From Thiotrichales bacterium (GTDB lineage: Bacteria; Pseudomonadota; Gammaproteobacteria; UWMA-0217): DNA of 17,968 bases. The notes under the pieces were generated by a model that made no database searches, was not told where the DNA came from, and was given only the letters and a program-made list of their open reading frames with translations. The stretch spans positions 1 through 17,968 of the forward strand of contig JANTGD010000025.1 in assembly GCA_024763135.1 (NCBI GenBank), written 5' to 3'. Shown here piece by piece: positions 6,663-12,690 of the stretch (position 1 is the stretch's first letter; every line of letters begins with the position of its first letter). Position numbers and translations under genes: made by a program.

Positions 6663-7367
6663 ATGAAATGGATTTACTTGCCGATAACAATACTTATCTT
6701 CTTTGTCGTTACGGATAGGCAGGTGATTGCGAATGAGGCGGCGTATGAGCCACGCGAATCGATTATGACGGCGGCGCGTACCTTCGTGGAGTCTGAGATC
6801 GGATCCGATGACGCACGCATCGAAGTAAGGAAGATCGACAATCGGTTGCGCTTGGCGGCCTGTGCTCAGGACTTGATAGTACGTTGGGCGCCCGGGGCCA
6901 GGCAGGTGGGTGCATCGTCGGTGAGTGTGGCTTGTGAGGGCAGTAAACCCTGGAAGCTGTACGTGCGTGTCAATATCGAGGTGATGCGACAGGTTGCGGT
7001 GGCAGCGCGTCCATTGGTTCGAGGGCAGGTGTTTCAAGCCTCCGACATACGTTATGAACAAAGAAATATCGCGCGCCTTGGGCGAGATTACGTGACGCAA
7101 GCGGATGACTGGGTGGGGTACGAGATTACGCAATCAGTCAATCCCGGTGCCTTATTAAAGTCGCGTATGTTTAAGGCGCCCAAGTTGATCAAACGCGGAC
7201 AGAAAGTGATATTGCGCGCAGTAGCTGCGGGCATTGAAGTGAAAATGGCAGGTGAGGCACTAGCCGATGGCGGAAAAGGCGCGGTGATTCGGGTGAGAAA
7301 CCTGCGGTCCAAAAAAGTGGTCCAGGGGGAAGTGGTTGGCAAAGGGGTGGTGAATGTGTTGATGTAG
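6663..7367 (+). CDS. flgA: FlgA, P-ring assembly chaperone
   Basis: The product is a periplasmic chaperone for FlgI. From the ATG at 6663 it has 234 residues: a signal peptide (MKWIYLPITILIFFVVTDRQ, then VIA), a variable N-terminal domain, and a C-terminal SAF domain with PLVRGQVFQASDIRYEQRNI. The end carries the ChapFlgA signature AVAAGIEVKMAGEALADGGK, then RVRNLRSKKVVQGEVVGKGV. The frame is open to a TTG at 6585, with other ATGs at 6597 (CAGGA 4 nt upstream) and 6651. I chose 6663 because longer forms would put an implausible charged extension before the signal peptide and because AAGGA lies 11 nt upstream. It is divergent from flgB; flgM follows. Confidence 0.93.
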   Translation: MKWIYLPITILIFFVVTDRQVIANEAAYEPRESIMTAARTFVESEIGSDDARIEVRKIDNRLRLAACAQDLIVRWAPGARQVGASSVSVACEGSKPWKLYVRVNIEVMRQVAVAARPLVRGQVFQASDIRYEQRNIARLGRDYVTQADDWVGYEITQSVNPGALLKSRMFKAPKLIKRGQKVILRAVAAGIEVKMAGEALADGGKGAVIRVRNLRSKKVVQGEVVGKGVVNVLM

Positions 7368-7409
7368 TTCACAAAAACGACCCTATCGGCACGATTTTGC
7401 AAAAACCAC

Positions 7410-7436
7410 TAAAGAAATTTCGAGTAATACCGATAA
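7410..7436 (+). promoter_or_regulatory. Sigma-28 (FliA) promoter of flgM
   Basis: TAAAGAAA (7410-7417), an 11-bp spacer, and ACCGATAA (7429-7436) match the FliA consensus TAAAGTTT-N11-GCCGATAA closely and with exact spacing. It sits between flgA and flgM, so flgM and flgN can be made late by the very sigma factor FlgM inhibits, as in other flagellated gammaproteobacteria. Transcription should start near 7443. Confidence 0.92.
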
Positions 7437-7473
7437 TACAGGTAATTCAACCCATTGAGGGAGTTTAAACAAA

Positions 7474-7773
7474 ATGAACAAGATTGATGGTATTTCGTCA
7501 GTCAAGAGCATCATGGCCAAAGGTAGTCAGCCACAGGCTCCGACGGCGCCATTGAGTCAATCCGGGGCGGGTCAGTCTGACAGCGACAGCAATGTGGTAC
7601 TGACCGCTGCAGCACAACGTATGCAAGAGGCAGAGCAACAGCTTCGAAAGTATCCGGAGGTCGATGCGGAGCGTGTTTCTGCCATTAAGGCAGCAGTAGA
7701 GGAAGGTCGTTATAGCGTAGATCCCGAGCGGGTCGCCACGAAGTTGCTTGATATCGAGCAGATTCTTAAGTAG
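7474..7773 (+). CDS. flgM: FlgM, anti-sigma-28 factor
   Basis: The product is a 99-residue, largely disordered cytoplasmic protein that holds FliA until hook completion, when it is exported through the flagellum. The N-terminus MNKIDGISSVKSIMAK is followed by a low-complexity Ser/Gln/Pro linker. The sigma-binding C-terminal half starts at VVLTAAAQRMQEAEQQL and includes VDAERVSAIKAAVEEGRYSV and DPERVATKLLDIEQIL, all typical of FlgM. The Shine-Dalgarno GGGAG lies 10 nt upstream. It follows flgA by 106 bp and has its own sigma-28 promoter. Confidence 0.96.
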   Translation: MNKIDGISSVKSIMAKGSQPQAPTAPLSQSGAGQSDSDSNVVLTAAAQRMQEAEQQLRKYPEVDAERVSAIKAAVEEGRYSVDPERVATKLLDIEQILK

Positions 7774-7786
7774 GGAAACATCATCA

Positions 7787-8275
7787 ATGAACGCAATGGA
7801 ACGCGAAAAATTATCGAGTTTGCTGCAACAGGGGACGGTTGCGGCAGACCGCTTGAGCCAGGATCTGCTCGATGAACAAAATGCGTTGGTCGGTCACGAC
7901 GTCGATCTTCTGCCCGGTTATTTGGCACGTAAACAAGAGAGTCTCGCAGCCTTGAATGCGTTTGAAGGGCAGATGTGGTTACTCTTGGATCAATCTGGCA
8001 TGACTGTGGATCACCAGCGCAGTTGGCTTGAGCAGGTCAAAGCTTTGCAACCGGGCGATCGCGGATTGCAGGATGCGGTGCTCAGGCTCGGTGACTTGAT
8101 TGGGATGTGTTACAAACTCACCGTTGAGAACGAAGGGTTGGTAAACATTGGCTTGGCACGGGTTTCTCGCGCTCTTGAGATGCTCAACGGCGAGGGCCAA
8201 GGAGCGAATGTCTACAATCGCAGCCTAGAGCAAGGGTCTCCATCTCTCGCAGGACGCAGTCTCGCCAAGGCTTAG
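7787..8275 (+). CDS. flgN: FlgN, chaperone for hook-filament junction proteins
   Basis: The product is a 162-residue mostly helical cytoplasmic export chaperone for FlgK and FlgL. Family features seen are the N-terminal REKLSSLLQQGTVAADRLSQ helix, LPGYLARKQESLAALNAFEG, the helical core with LGDLIGMCYKLTVENEGLVN, and the short C-terminal tail with VYNRS. The frame opens at 7748, but the ATG at 7787 is preferred: AGGGA overlapping the flgM stop lies 10 nt upstream and the family N-terminus begins there. It starts 13 bp after flgM, so flgM and flgN share one mRNA. A hairpin follows the stop. Confidence 0.92.
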   Translation: MNAMEREKLSSLLQQGTVAADRLSQDLLDEQNALVGHDVDLLPGYLARKQESLAALNAFEGQMWLLLDQSGMTVDHQRSWLEQVKALQPGDRGLQDAVLRLGDLIGMCYKLTVENEGLVNIGLARVSRALEMLNGEGQGANVYNRSLEQGSPSLAGRSLAKA

Positions 8276-8292
8276 TTGCGCTCGCATTGACA

Positions 8293-8315
8293 CAAACTGG
8301 CGAACAGCCAGTTTG
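8293..8315 (+). terminator. Hairpin downstream of flgN, possible terminator
   Basis: CAAACTGGC and GCCAGTTTG form a perfect 9-bp stem with a GAACA loop, 17 bp after the flgN stop. The 3' arm ends in TTTG but no real T-run follows, so it would be a weak intrinsic terminator or an mRNA 3'-end stabiliser. Confidence 0.5.
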
Positions 8316-8607
8316 ATAAGGGGGTTCAAAACGTTGTAGGCACCTGCATACAGGCTCACGCAGCGTAGCGAGCAGCACATAATTAAACAAGTGGGTGGGC
8401 AGTGCGGCAATTTTACTGCAGCCTATCCTAAGATATATCCAGATTCATAAATCCAAGTGCTTGCCAGCGATACCGGTCCGCGGTGCGCACGCGCAATATT
8501 CGCGCCATTTTCAGCACGCTCCCGTGCATCGATTACGATGATTGATTGGAGTAATCGGCTTCTTCCGTTTTGATGCCGGCTTTCTGACTCGCGTGGCGGG
8601 AGTGAAG

Positions 8608-8687
8608 CAAAGCGTTCAATACGGCGTGATGGGTCTGGGAAGGGAACGAGCGTTGCCGATATCCCATGCCTTGTCTTGAACGCTTTG
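8608..8687. repeat. 12-bp perfect inverted repeat with inner pairing
   Basis: CAAAGCGTTCAA (8608-8619) and TTGAACGCTTTG (8676-8687) are exact inverted copies 56 bp apart. Inside them ATGGG and CCCAT can also pair, extending the fold. No gene overlaps. It could be the stem of a structured RNA or a remnant of a palindromic repeat. Confidence 0.55.
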
Positions 8688-8945
8688 GATTGTTCTGTAT
8701 CTGTCAGAACATGTTGAGTACATAGCGGCATCAGTCTTAATGCCATTTTGAGCTTAAACTCAATGGTAGCCCTGTTTCTTATTGCCGACATTAAAGCGCT
8801 CCGTCAGCAGCTTGGTGAGTCATTTCGCGCTTTTACCGTCAAGATGCTTTTCAAGCGGATGTTGTTATGCGCGAGTTCGTTTTTTTGCTACCCCCAAAGT
8901 AAACGAACCAAAAGAGAGGGTGCCCCGATCACCCGCCTTAATCTA

Positions 8946-9060
8946 CGGACACGGCGCGCCTTTGTCGATCGGCTTACACCCGCATCCTTAGCGGGGGCAA
9001 GCCTCAATCGGCCATCCCCGGCCAATTGAGTGAGTCGACACACCGTGTCCGCGGAGCGGA
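8946..9060. repeat. Nested, branched inverted-repeat structure
   Basis: An outer stem CGGACACGG (8946-8954) / CCGTGTCCG (9043-9051) encloses a second stem TGTCGA (8963-8968) / TCGACA (9035-9040). Inside are two side-by-side hairpins: GGCTT..CCCGC / GCGGG..AAGCC (8971-9003) and TCAAT.GGCC / GGCC.ATTGA (9004-9029). The small hairpin TCCGC-GGA-GCGGA (9048-9060) overlaps the outer stem's 3' arm and is an alternative to it. The result is cloverleaf-like, but lacks tRNA conserved bases. Confidence 0.55.
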
Positions 9061-9076
9061 CGAAGGGGGGAAGAAG

Positions 9077-9108
9077 CTTTTCGGGCTGAGCCCGACATTG
9101 CCGAAAAG
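9077..9108. repeat. Two overlapping, mutually exclusive hairpins
   Basis: CTTTTCGG (9077-9084) pairs perfectly with CCGAAAAG (9101-9108). Alternatively CGGGCT (9082-9087) pairs with AGCCCG (9089-9094). The two stems share bases 9082-9084, so only one can be complete at a time, a switch-like arrangement. No downstream gene lies within 500 bp on the plus strand, so a riboswitch role is not supported. Confidence 0.45.
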
Positions 9109-9516
9109 AGTGATTTTGGAGCGTTATAAATGGCTAGGGTATTTTCGCCAGTCTGTACTGGATTCCGCAGGCAGGTTTTTTTGGCCATGTTGATGTCCAG
9201 CCGATGACCGGCTGCCTGTATACCACCTTTGCTGCCCGCGAAGTGACCTTGATTCTGGTCAGAATCCAAGCTGTCGTGTGTGGGGATCGTAGCGATTGAT
9301 GCCTACTGTATACTCACTCGCTTAGAAGAAGTAATACGTACTCGCTGGATAGAAGTTCTCGTTGCCACAGCAGTGGTATACTCCGCCGCTCAATGAACAA
9401 TCAACACCCGCTCGAGGGAGATGTCGCCGAGTATAGTTTGGTTTGATTTTGTACGGAGTTTTTTAACCGATCGATTCATCGTGTGTGGGCGAGGTTTCGA
9501 GACAACGCTCACTTAA

Positions 9517-9673
9517 GGGAGCTCTGATTATTTCTGGCGCGAGCTGATTGTGGTGAAAAATCGTCCAGTTCAAGGCGCGGATCGCAGGTAATAGCTGGCT
9601 ATTGCGAAGATCCGCCACGCAGAATTGGGCGATTTTGCGCCAGATGCCGTGTTACGAATTGAACGGAGCTTCC
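9517..9673 (+). mobile_element. MITE-like palindromic element, copy 2 (upstream of argC)
   Basis: This is a 157-bp second copy of the element at 2097-2256, in the same orientation relative to the window. It has ends GGGAGCTCTGATTATTTC and (complement of the right end) GGAAGCTCCGTTCAATTC, and a 4-bp duplication TTAA at 9513-9516 and 9674-9677. The central 79 bp (9546-9624) are identical to copy 1, while the outer arms differ at scattered bases and by a 3-bp gap in the right arm. It has no coding capacity. It ends about 37 bp before the argC ATG, so it probably lies within or next to the argC promoter or leader. Confidence 0.85.
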
Positions 9674-9710
9674 TTAACATAGGGCGCTAATCGTTTAACA
9701 GGTGGTGAGC

Positions 9711-10742
9711 ATGATTCAATGCGGTATTGTGGGAGGGACGGGCTACACAGGGGTCGAATTGTTGCGATTATTGGCGGCACATCCAGAAGTTGAAGTCACC
9801 CAAGTGACCTCGCGAGGGGAAGCCGGTCGCTACGTGGCGGAGTTGTTTCCCAATTTGCGTGGACATTACGATCTGGTTTTTACCCCACCTGAGGAGGCAG
9901 ATTTGGCAGCCTGCGATGTGGTGTTTTTTGCAACACCGAATGGTACGGCCATGCATCAGGCGCCGGCATTATTGGATGCAGGCGTGAAGGTCATCGACTT
10001 GGCTGCCGATTTCCGAATCAAGGATGTGGCGGTGTGGGAGCAGTGGTATGGGATGCAGCATGCCTGCCCAGAACTGCTTGAAACGGCGGTGTATGGGCTG
10101 CCCGAGCTGAAACGGGAGGAAATTCGCGCGGCTCAACTCGTGGCCAATCCCGGCTGCTACCCAACGGCAACCATTTTGGGTCTGATGCCATTACTCAAGC
10201 AAGGCGTCATCGATACGCAGCGGATTATTGCGGATGCGAAATCGGGTGTGAGCGGGGCCGGCCGAAAGGCGCAGGTCGGCTCGCTGTTTGCCGAAATGGG
10301 GGAAAGCTTTAAAGCTTATGCTGTGCCCGGACATCGACATTGGCCCGAAATTTCTCAGATTCTGGGTGAGGTGCAGGGTGGTGCCGTGGGGCTCGATTTC
10401 GTTCCCCATTTGTTGCCGATGATTCGCGGGATTCATGTCACATTGTATGGTTTTCTGACTTCTGACTGTGATGATCTTCAGGCATTATTCGAAAACTTCT
10501 ACCATGATGCGCAATTCGTGGATGTGTTGCCTGCTGGTTCGCATCCTGAAACGCGAAGCTGTAAAGGAAACAATTTTTGCCGGATTGCGGTGCATCGTCC
10601 CAGGGATGGTGATACGGTGATTGTGCTGTCGGTCATCGATAATCTCGTAAAAGGGGCGGCAGGGCAGGCGGTACAGAATCTCAATCTCATGTTTTCGCTG
10701 CCGGAAGAGTTAGGTCTCGGCGCGGTCGCGTTGCAGCCCTAG
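9711..10742 (+). CDS. argC: ArgC, N-acetyl-gamma-glutamyl-phosphate reductase
   Basis: The product is a 343-residue cytoplasmic enzyme that reduces N-acetyl-glutamyl-5-phosphate with NADPH to the semialdehyde, the third step of arginine biosynthesis. The N-terminal Rossmann motif GIVGGTGYTGVELLRLLAAH binds NADP. The catalytic cysteine is Cys149 in VANPGCYPTA; KSGVSGAGRKAQ and AVPGHRHWPEI are typical later motifs. Upstream GTG codons at 9702 and 9705 are in frame, but they form the AGGTGGTG ribosome site for the ATG at 9711, which matches the family start (MIxxGIVGGTG). The next gene's start overlaps this stop by a few bases in another frame, so the two are coupled. No other arg gene is nearby. 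Confidence 0.96.
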   Translation: MIQCGIVGGTGYTGVELLRLLAAHPEVEVTQVTSRGEAGRYVAELFPNLRGHYDLVFTPPEEADLAACDVVFFATPNGTAMHQAPALLDAGVKVIDLAADFRIKDVAVWEQWYGMQHACPELLETAVYGLPELKREEIRAAQLVANPGCYPTATILGLMPLLKQGVIDTQRIIADAKSGVSGAGRKAQVGSLFAEMGESFKAYAVPGHRHWPEISQILGEVQGGAVGLDFVPHLLPMIRGIHVTLYGFLTSDCDDLQALFENFYHDAQFVDVLPAGSHPETRSCKGNNFCRIAVHRPRDGDTVIVLSVIDNLVKGAAGQAVQNLNLMFSLPEELGLGAVALQP

Positions 10743-10750
10743 GTGCGAGT

Positions 10751-11506
10751 GTGAGTTATACCAAGGCGCCACGTCCCACGATCAAAATTTATCGGGGAGA
10801 TGAACGTTCGGTGTGGCAATGGCTACTGCCGCTGATTCTGATCCCTGCGTTGGTTTTGTTGGTGGTCATTTATTTTTTCGTGTTACCGGGGCTGCAAACC
10901 GGGGGTAACAATCAGGCACACATGATGCATGATCTGCGCGCTACCATTGAGCAATTGCGGGACGAAAACGAAGCGTTGCAAAATGAGTTGGCGCTTGCCA
11001 AACGTTCGCAAGAGATCGACGATCAAGCGAGTAAGGAGTTGGCTGAGGCGTTGGCTAAGCGTGAAGGAGAGCTCGTGGAACTCAAAGAAGAACTCAACTT
11101 CTACAAAAGCATGCTGTCAACTAATGGTGATGGTGGTGTCTCTGGTCTGAGCATTCGTAATTTCTTGGTTGCACCAGGTCAGGAGAGTGGTGATTACCTG
11201 TTTAAGTTGGTGCTTGCTCGAACCGGTGGTGGGGACAAGGCGATTCGCGGAACGGTTGAGCTGCGAATTCAAGGTAAAATTGGCGAGCAGAGCCGTTTGC
11301 TGAGCTGGTCGGAAATTGCGCCCAAGGGGGCTAAGCAACCCGCATTTGGATTTCAACATTTTCAACGGCTTGAAGGCATGTTTCATCTACCGAAGGGATT
11401 CGAGCCGGAAAATGTGTTGGTGAAGATTGTGCCTTCGAAAGGAAAAGAGGACGCTCTGCAACAGAGCTTTTCGTGGAACTCAGTAGTTAAGGGGGACAGT
11501 CTGTAG
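10751..11506 (+). CDS. DUF6776-like inner-membrane coiled-coil protein
   Basis: The product has 251 residues: a short cytoplasmic N-terminus, one membrane helix (about residues 23-48, WQWLLPLILIPALVLLVVIY), a charged coiled coil (about 55-118) and a C-terminal beta-rich domain (KLVLARTGGGDKAIRGTVEL, then FQHFQRLEGMFHLPKGFEPE). I recall this as the DUF6776 protein that follows argC in Pseudomonas; its function is unknown to me. The start is GTG at 10751 with AGGTG 5 nt upstream, 8 bp after the argC stop. Its own stop overlaps the bactofilin GTG by one base, so the two are likely co-translated. A role with the bactofilin at the cell envelope is inference from this pairing. Confidence 0.8.
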   Translation: MSYTKAPRPTIKIYRGDERSVWQWLLPLILIPALVLLVVIYFFVLPGLQTGGNNQAHMMHDLRATIEQLRDENEALQNELALAKRSQEIDDQASKELAEALAKREGELVELKEELNFYKSMLSTNGDGGVSGLSIRNFLVAPGQESGDYLFKLVLARTGGGDKAIRGTVELRIQGKIGEQSRLLSWSEIAPKGAKQPAFGFQHFQRLEGMFHLPKGFEPENVLVKIVPSKGKEDALQQSFSWNSVVKGDSL

Positions 11507-11928
11507 TGTTCAAAAAGAGTAAACCCAGGCGTAGTAAAACAGCTAGAATCGACACCATTATTGGAAAAACAACCACGATCAAAGGGGATATCAGTTTTTC
11601 CGGTACGTTGCATATTGAAGGCTCGGTCGTAGGTAGTGTTAAGGCCGAGGGGGAAGAGCAGGCAACATTGGTGCTTGATGACGATGGCATGGTTGAAGGC
11701 GATATAGATGTTGCGAACATCATTATCAATGGCACGGTCGAGGGAGACATCTTTTCGACAGGGCACGCCGAACTGCTACAGAATGCCAAGATCAAAGGGA
11801 ATGTGTATTACAATCTGATCGAAATGGCGGTGGGTGCGGCAGTTAACGGGAGCTTGGTGCATCGCAAGGAAGAAAGCGCTCAGGTCGAATACTTGGAGCG
11901 ACCGAAAGTGGTTGAGGGTAAAGATTAG
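11506..11928 (+). CDS. Bactofilin (polymer-forming cytoskeletal protein)
   Basis: The product is a 140-residue bactofilin (DUF583 family), a protein that self-assembles into filaments, often at the inner membrane, and helps position cell-wall enzymes or shape structures. The core right-handed beta-helix is visible as repeated hydrophobic/glycine steps: TIIGKTTTIKGDISFSGTLH, IEGSVVGSVKAEG, GMVEGDIDVANIIINGTVEG, and AKIKGNVYYNLIEMAVGAAV. Basic N-terminal (MFKKSKPRRSK) and acidic C-terminal tails flank it. The start is GTG, overlapping the upstream stop as TAGTG, with an AGGGGGA ribosome site about 10 nt upstream. The M23 peptidase two genes on is a possible functional partner, as bactofilins and M23 peptidases are paired in other bacteria; here that is inference. 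Confidence 0.92.
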   Translation: MFKKSKPRRSKTARIDTIIGKTTTIKGDISFSGTLHIEGSVVGSVKAEGEEQATLVLDDDGMVEGDIDVANIIINGTVEGDIFSTGHAELLQNAKIKGNVYYNLIEMAVGAAVNGSLVHRKEESAQVEYLERPKVVEGKD

Positions 11929-12152
11929 CGGCCATTTTTCGACAACTCGCAGCGTAGTTACATTGATTCAAACTCAAACAATTCATAGTAGTGCCTTATT
12001 CCAGGCGTCTTTGGGCACTCAGCCACAAAGCCCGCCCGCACAGGCATAATCATTCTGTGTCAAGACGGTGTAAGTACCCGGCGAACTGCGCCTACCTGGA
12101 ACATCTGGGGGCGCTCTGCATGTGACTTTACTATGGAATGTCTTAGTGATTG

Positions 12153-12181
12153 TTGACCAAATCGCTCAGGTGGTGTTAGAT
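12153..12181 (+). promoter_or_regulatory. Sigma-70 promoter candidate for erpA
   Basis: TTGACC (12153-12158), a 17-bp spacer and TTAGAT (12176-12181) lie 34 bp upstream of the erpA ATG, in the 286-bp gap after the bactofilin gene. Spacing is ideal and the -35 matches at five of six bases. I see no convincing IscR site. The rest of that gap shows nothing recognisable. Confidence 0.55.
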
Positions 12182-12214
12182 TGAAAGACATCACAAAGTT
12201 TGGAGAACCGAATT

Positions 12215-12577
12215 ATGTCTGCAACAGATTCTGCAATTGAAGACTTCTCGCCCGTTGACTTTACCGATGCCGCCGCTGCAAAGGTTAAGCAATTGATTGA
12301 TGAGGAAAAAAACGAAAACCTGAAGCTGAGGGTATTTGTGACCGGTGGCGGTTGTTCTGGCTTTCAGTACGGTTTTACCTTTGATGAAGACATCAATGAG
12401 GGCGACACCGCCGTTGAAAAGGGTGGCGTGACACTACTGATTGATCCGATGAGCTTTCAATACCTAACCGGTGCAGAGATCGATTATACTGAAGGTCTGG
12501 AAGGTGCTCAGTTCGTAATTCGTAATCCTAATGCAACCACGACTTGTGGTTGTGGATCTTCATTCTCTACAACTTGA
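12215..12577 (+). CDS. erpA: ErpA, A-type iron-sulfur carrier protein
   Basis: The product is a 120-residue A-type carrier that receives Fe-S clusters from the Isc/Suf machinery and passes them to apo-enzymes; it is required for isoprenoid synthesis enzymes in E. coli. Conserved features are LRVFVTGGGCSGFQYGFTFD (Cys47), GAEIDYTEGLEGAQFVIRNP, and NATTTCGCGSSF (Cys111 and Cys113), giving the three cluster-binding cysteines at the family spacing. The frame is open from a TTG at 12200, but the ATG at 12215 has GGAG 9 nt upstream and gives the expected N-terminus. A strong bidirectional terminator follows 37 bp later. ErpA rather than IscA is favoured by the GFTFDE and EGLEGAQFVIRNPNA wording. 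Confidence 0.96.
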   Translation: MSATDSAIEDFSPVDFTDAAAAKVKQLIDEEKNENLKLRVFVTGGGCSGFQYGFTFDEDINEGDTAVEKGGVTLLIDPMSFQYLTGAEIDYTEGLEGAQFVIRNPNATTTCGCGSSFSTT

Positions 12578-12614
12578 TCGTATGTCCCGCTCTAATTCGA
12601 GCGCAGGATCATCC

Positions 12615-12643
12615 AAAAAAGGTGGATTTTATCCACCTTTTTT
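12615..12643. terminator. Bidirectional intrinsic terminator between erpA and anmK
   Basis: AAAAAAGGTGGAT (12615-12627) and ATCCACCTTTTTT (12631-12643) form a perfect 13-bp stem around a TTT loop, with A and T tracts on either side. It serves the converging erpA (plus) and anmK (minus) transcripts equally well. Confidence 0.95.
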
Positions 12644-12690
12644 CGTTTTTATGGGTGGTCAAAAATCTCCTATCGTTTTATAAGCCTGAT

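Larger units (their letters stand above)
8276..9516. other. Long gene-free stretch rich in inverted repeats
   Basis: About 1.24 kb lies between flgN and the second mobile element. Open frames here (minus 8423-8791, plus 8748-9029, minus 8988-9269) show no family motifs, no ribosome sites and skewed Arg/Ser/Pro content, so I do not call them genes. What is visible is structure: the flgN hairpin, a 12-bp inverted repeat (8608-8619 / 8676-8687), a nested branched fold at 8946-9060, and two mutually exclusive hairpins at 9077-9108. It may be decayed sequence, intergenic repeats or an unrecognised RNA. Confidence 0.6.

Noticed and set aside
8184..8410. Minus-strand frames after flgN that briefly looked like a transposase remnant
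   Set aside because: Neither frame contains a recognisable transposase motif and there are no terminal repeats around them; they also overlap the flgN 3' end.
8423..8791. 122-residue open frame on the minus strand in the flgN-argC gap
   Set aside because: No ribosome site, no recognised motif, Arg/Ser-heavy composition, and it overlaps the inverted repeat at 8608-8687. Most likely non-coding.
8748..9029. 93-residue open frame on the plus strand
   Set aside because: Runs through the nested hairpin region, has no family features or ribosome site, and its composition (Arg, Ser, Leu) looks like translated structured DNA.
8946..9060. tRNA or integron attC site suggested by the cloverleaf-like pairing
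   Set aside because: No TTC-type T-loop, no CCA end, no anticodon arm of proper size, and no attC core-site sequences (GTTRRRY) at the ends.
8988..9269. 93-residue open frame on the minus strand
   Set aside because: Overlaps the same inverted repeats and shows no recognisable domain or start signal.
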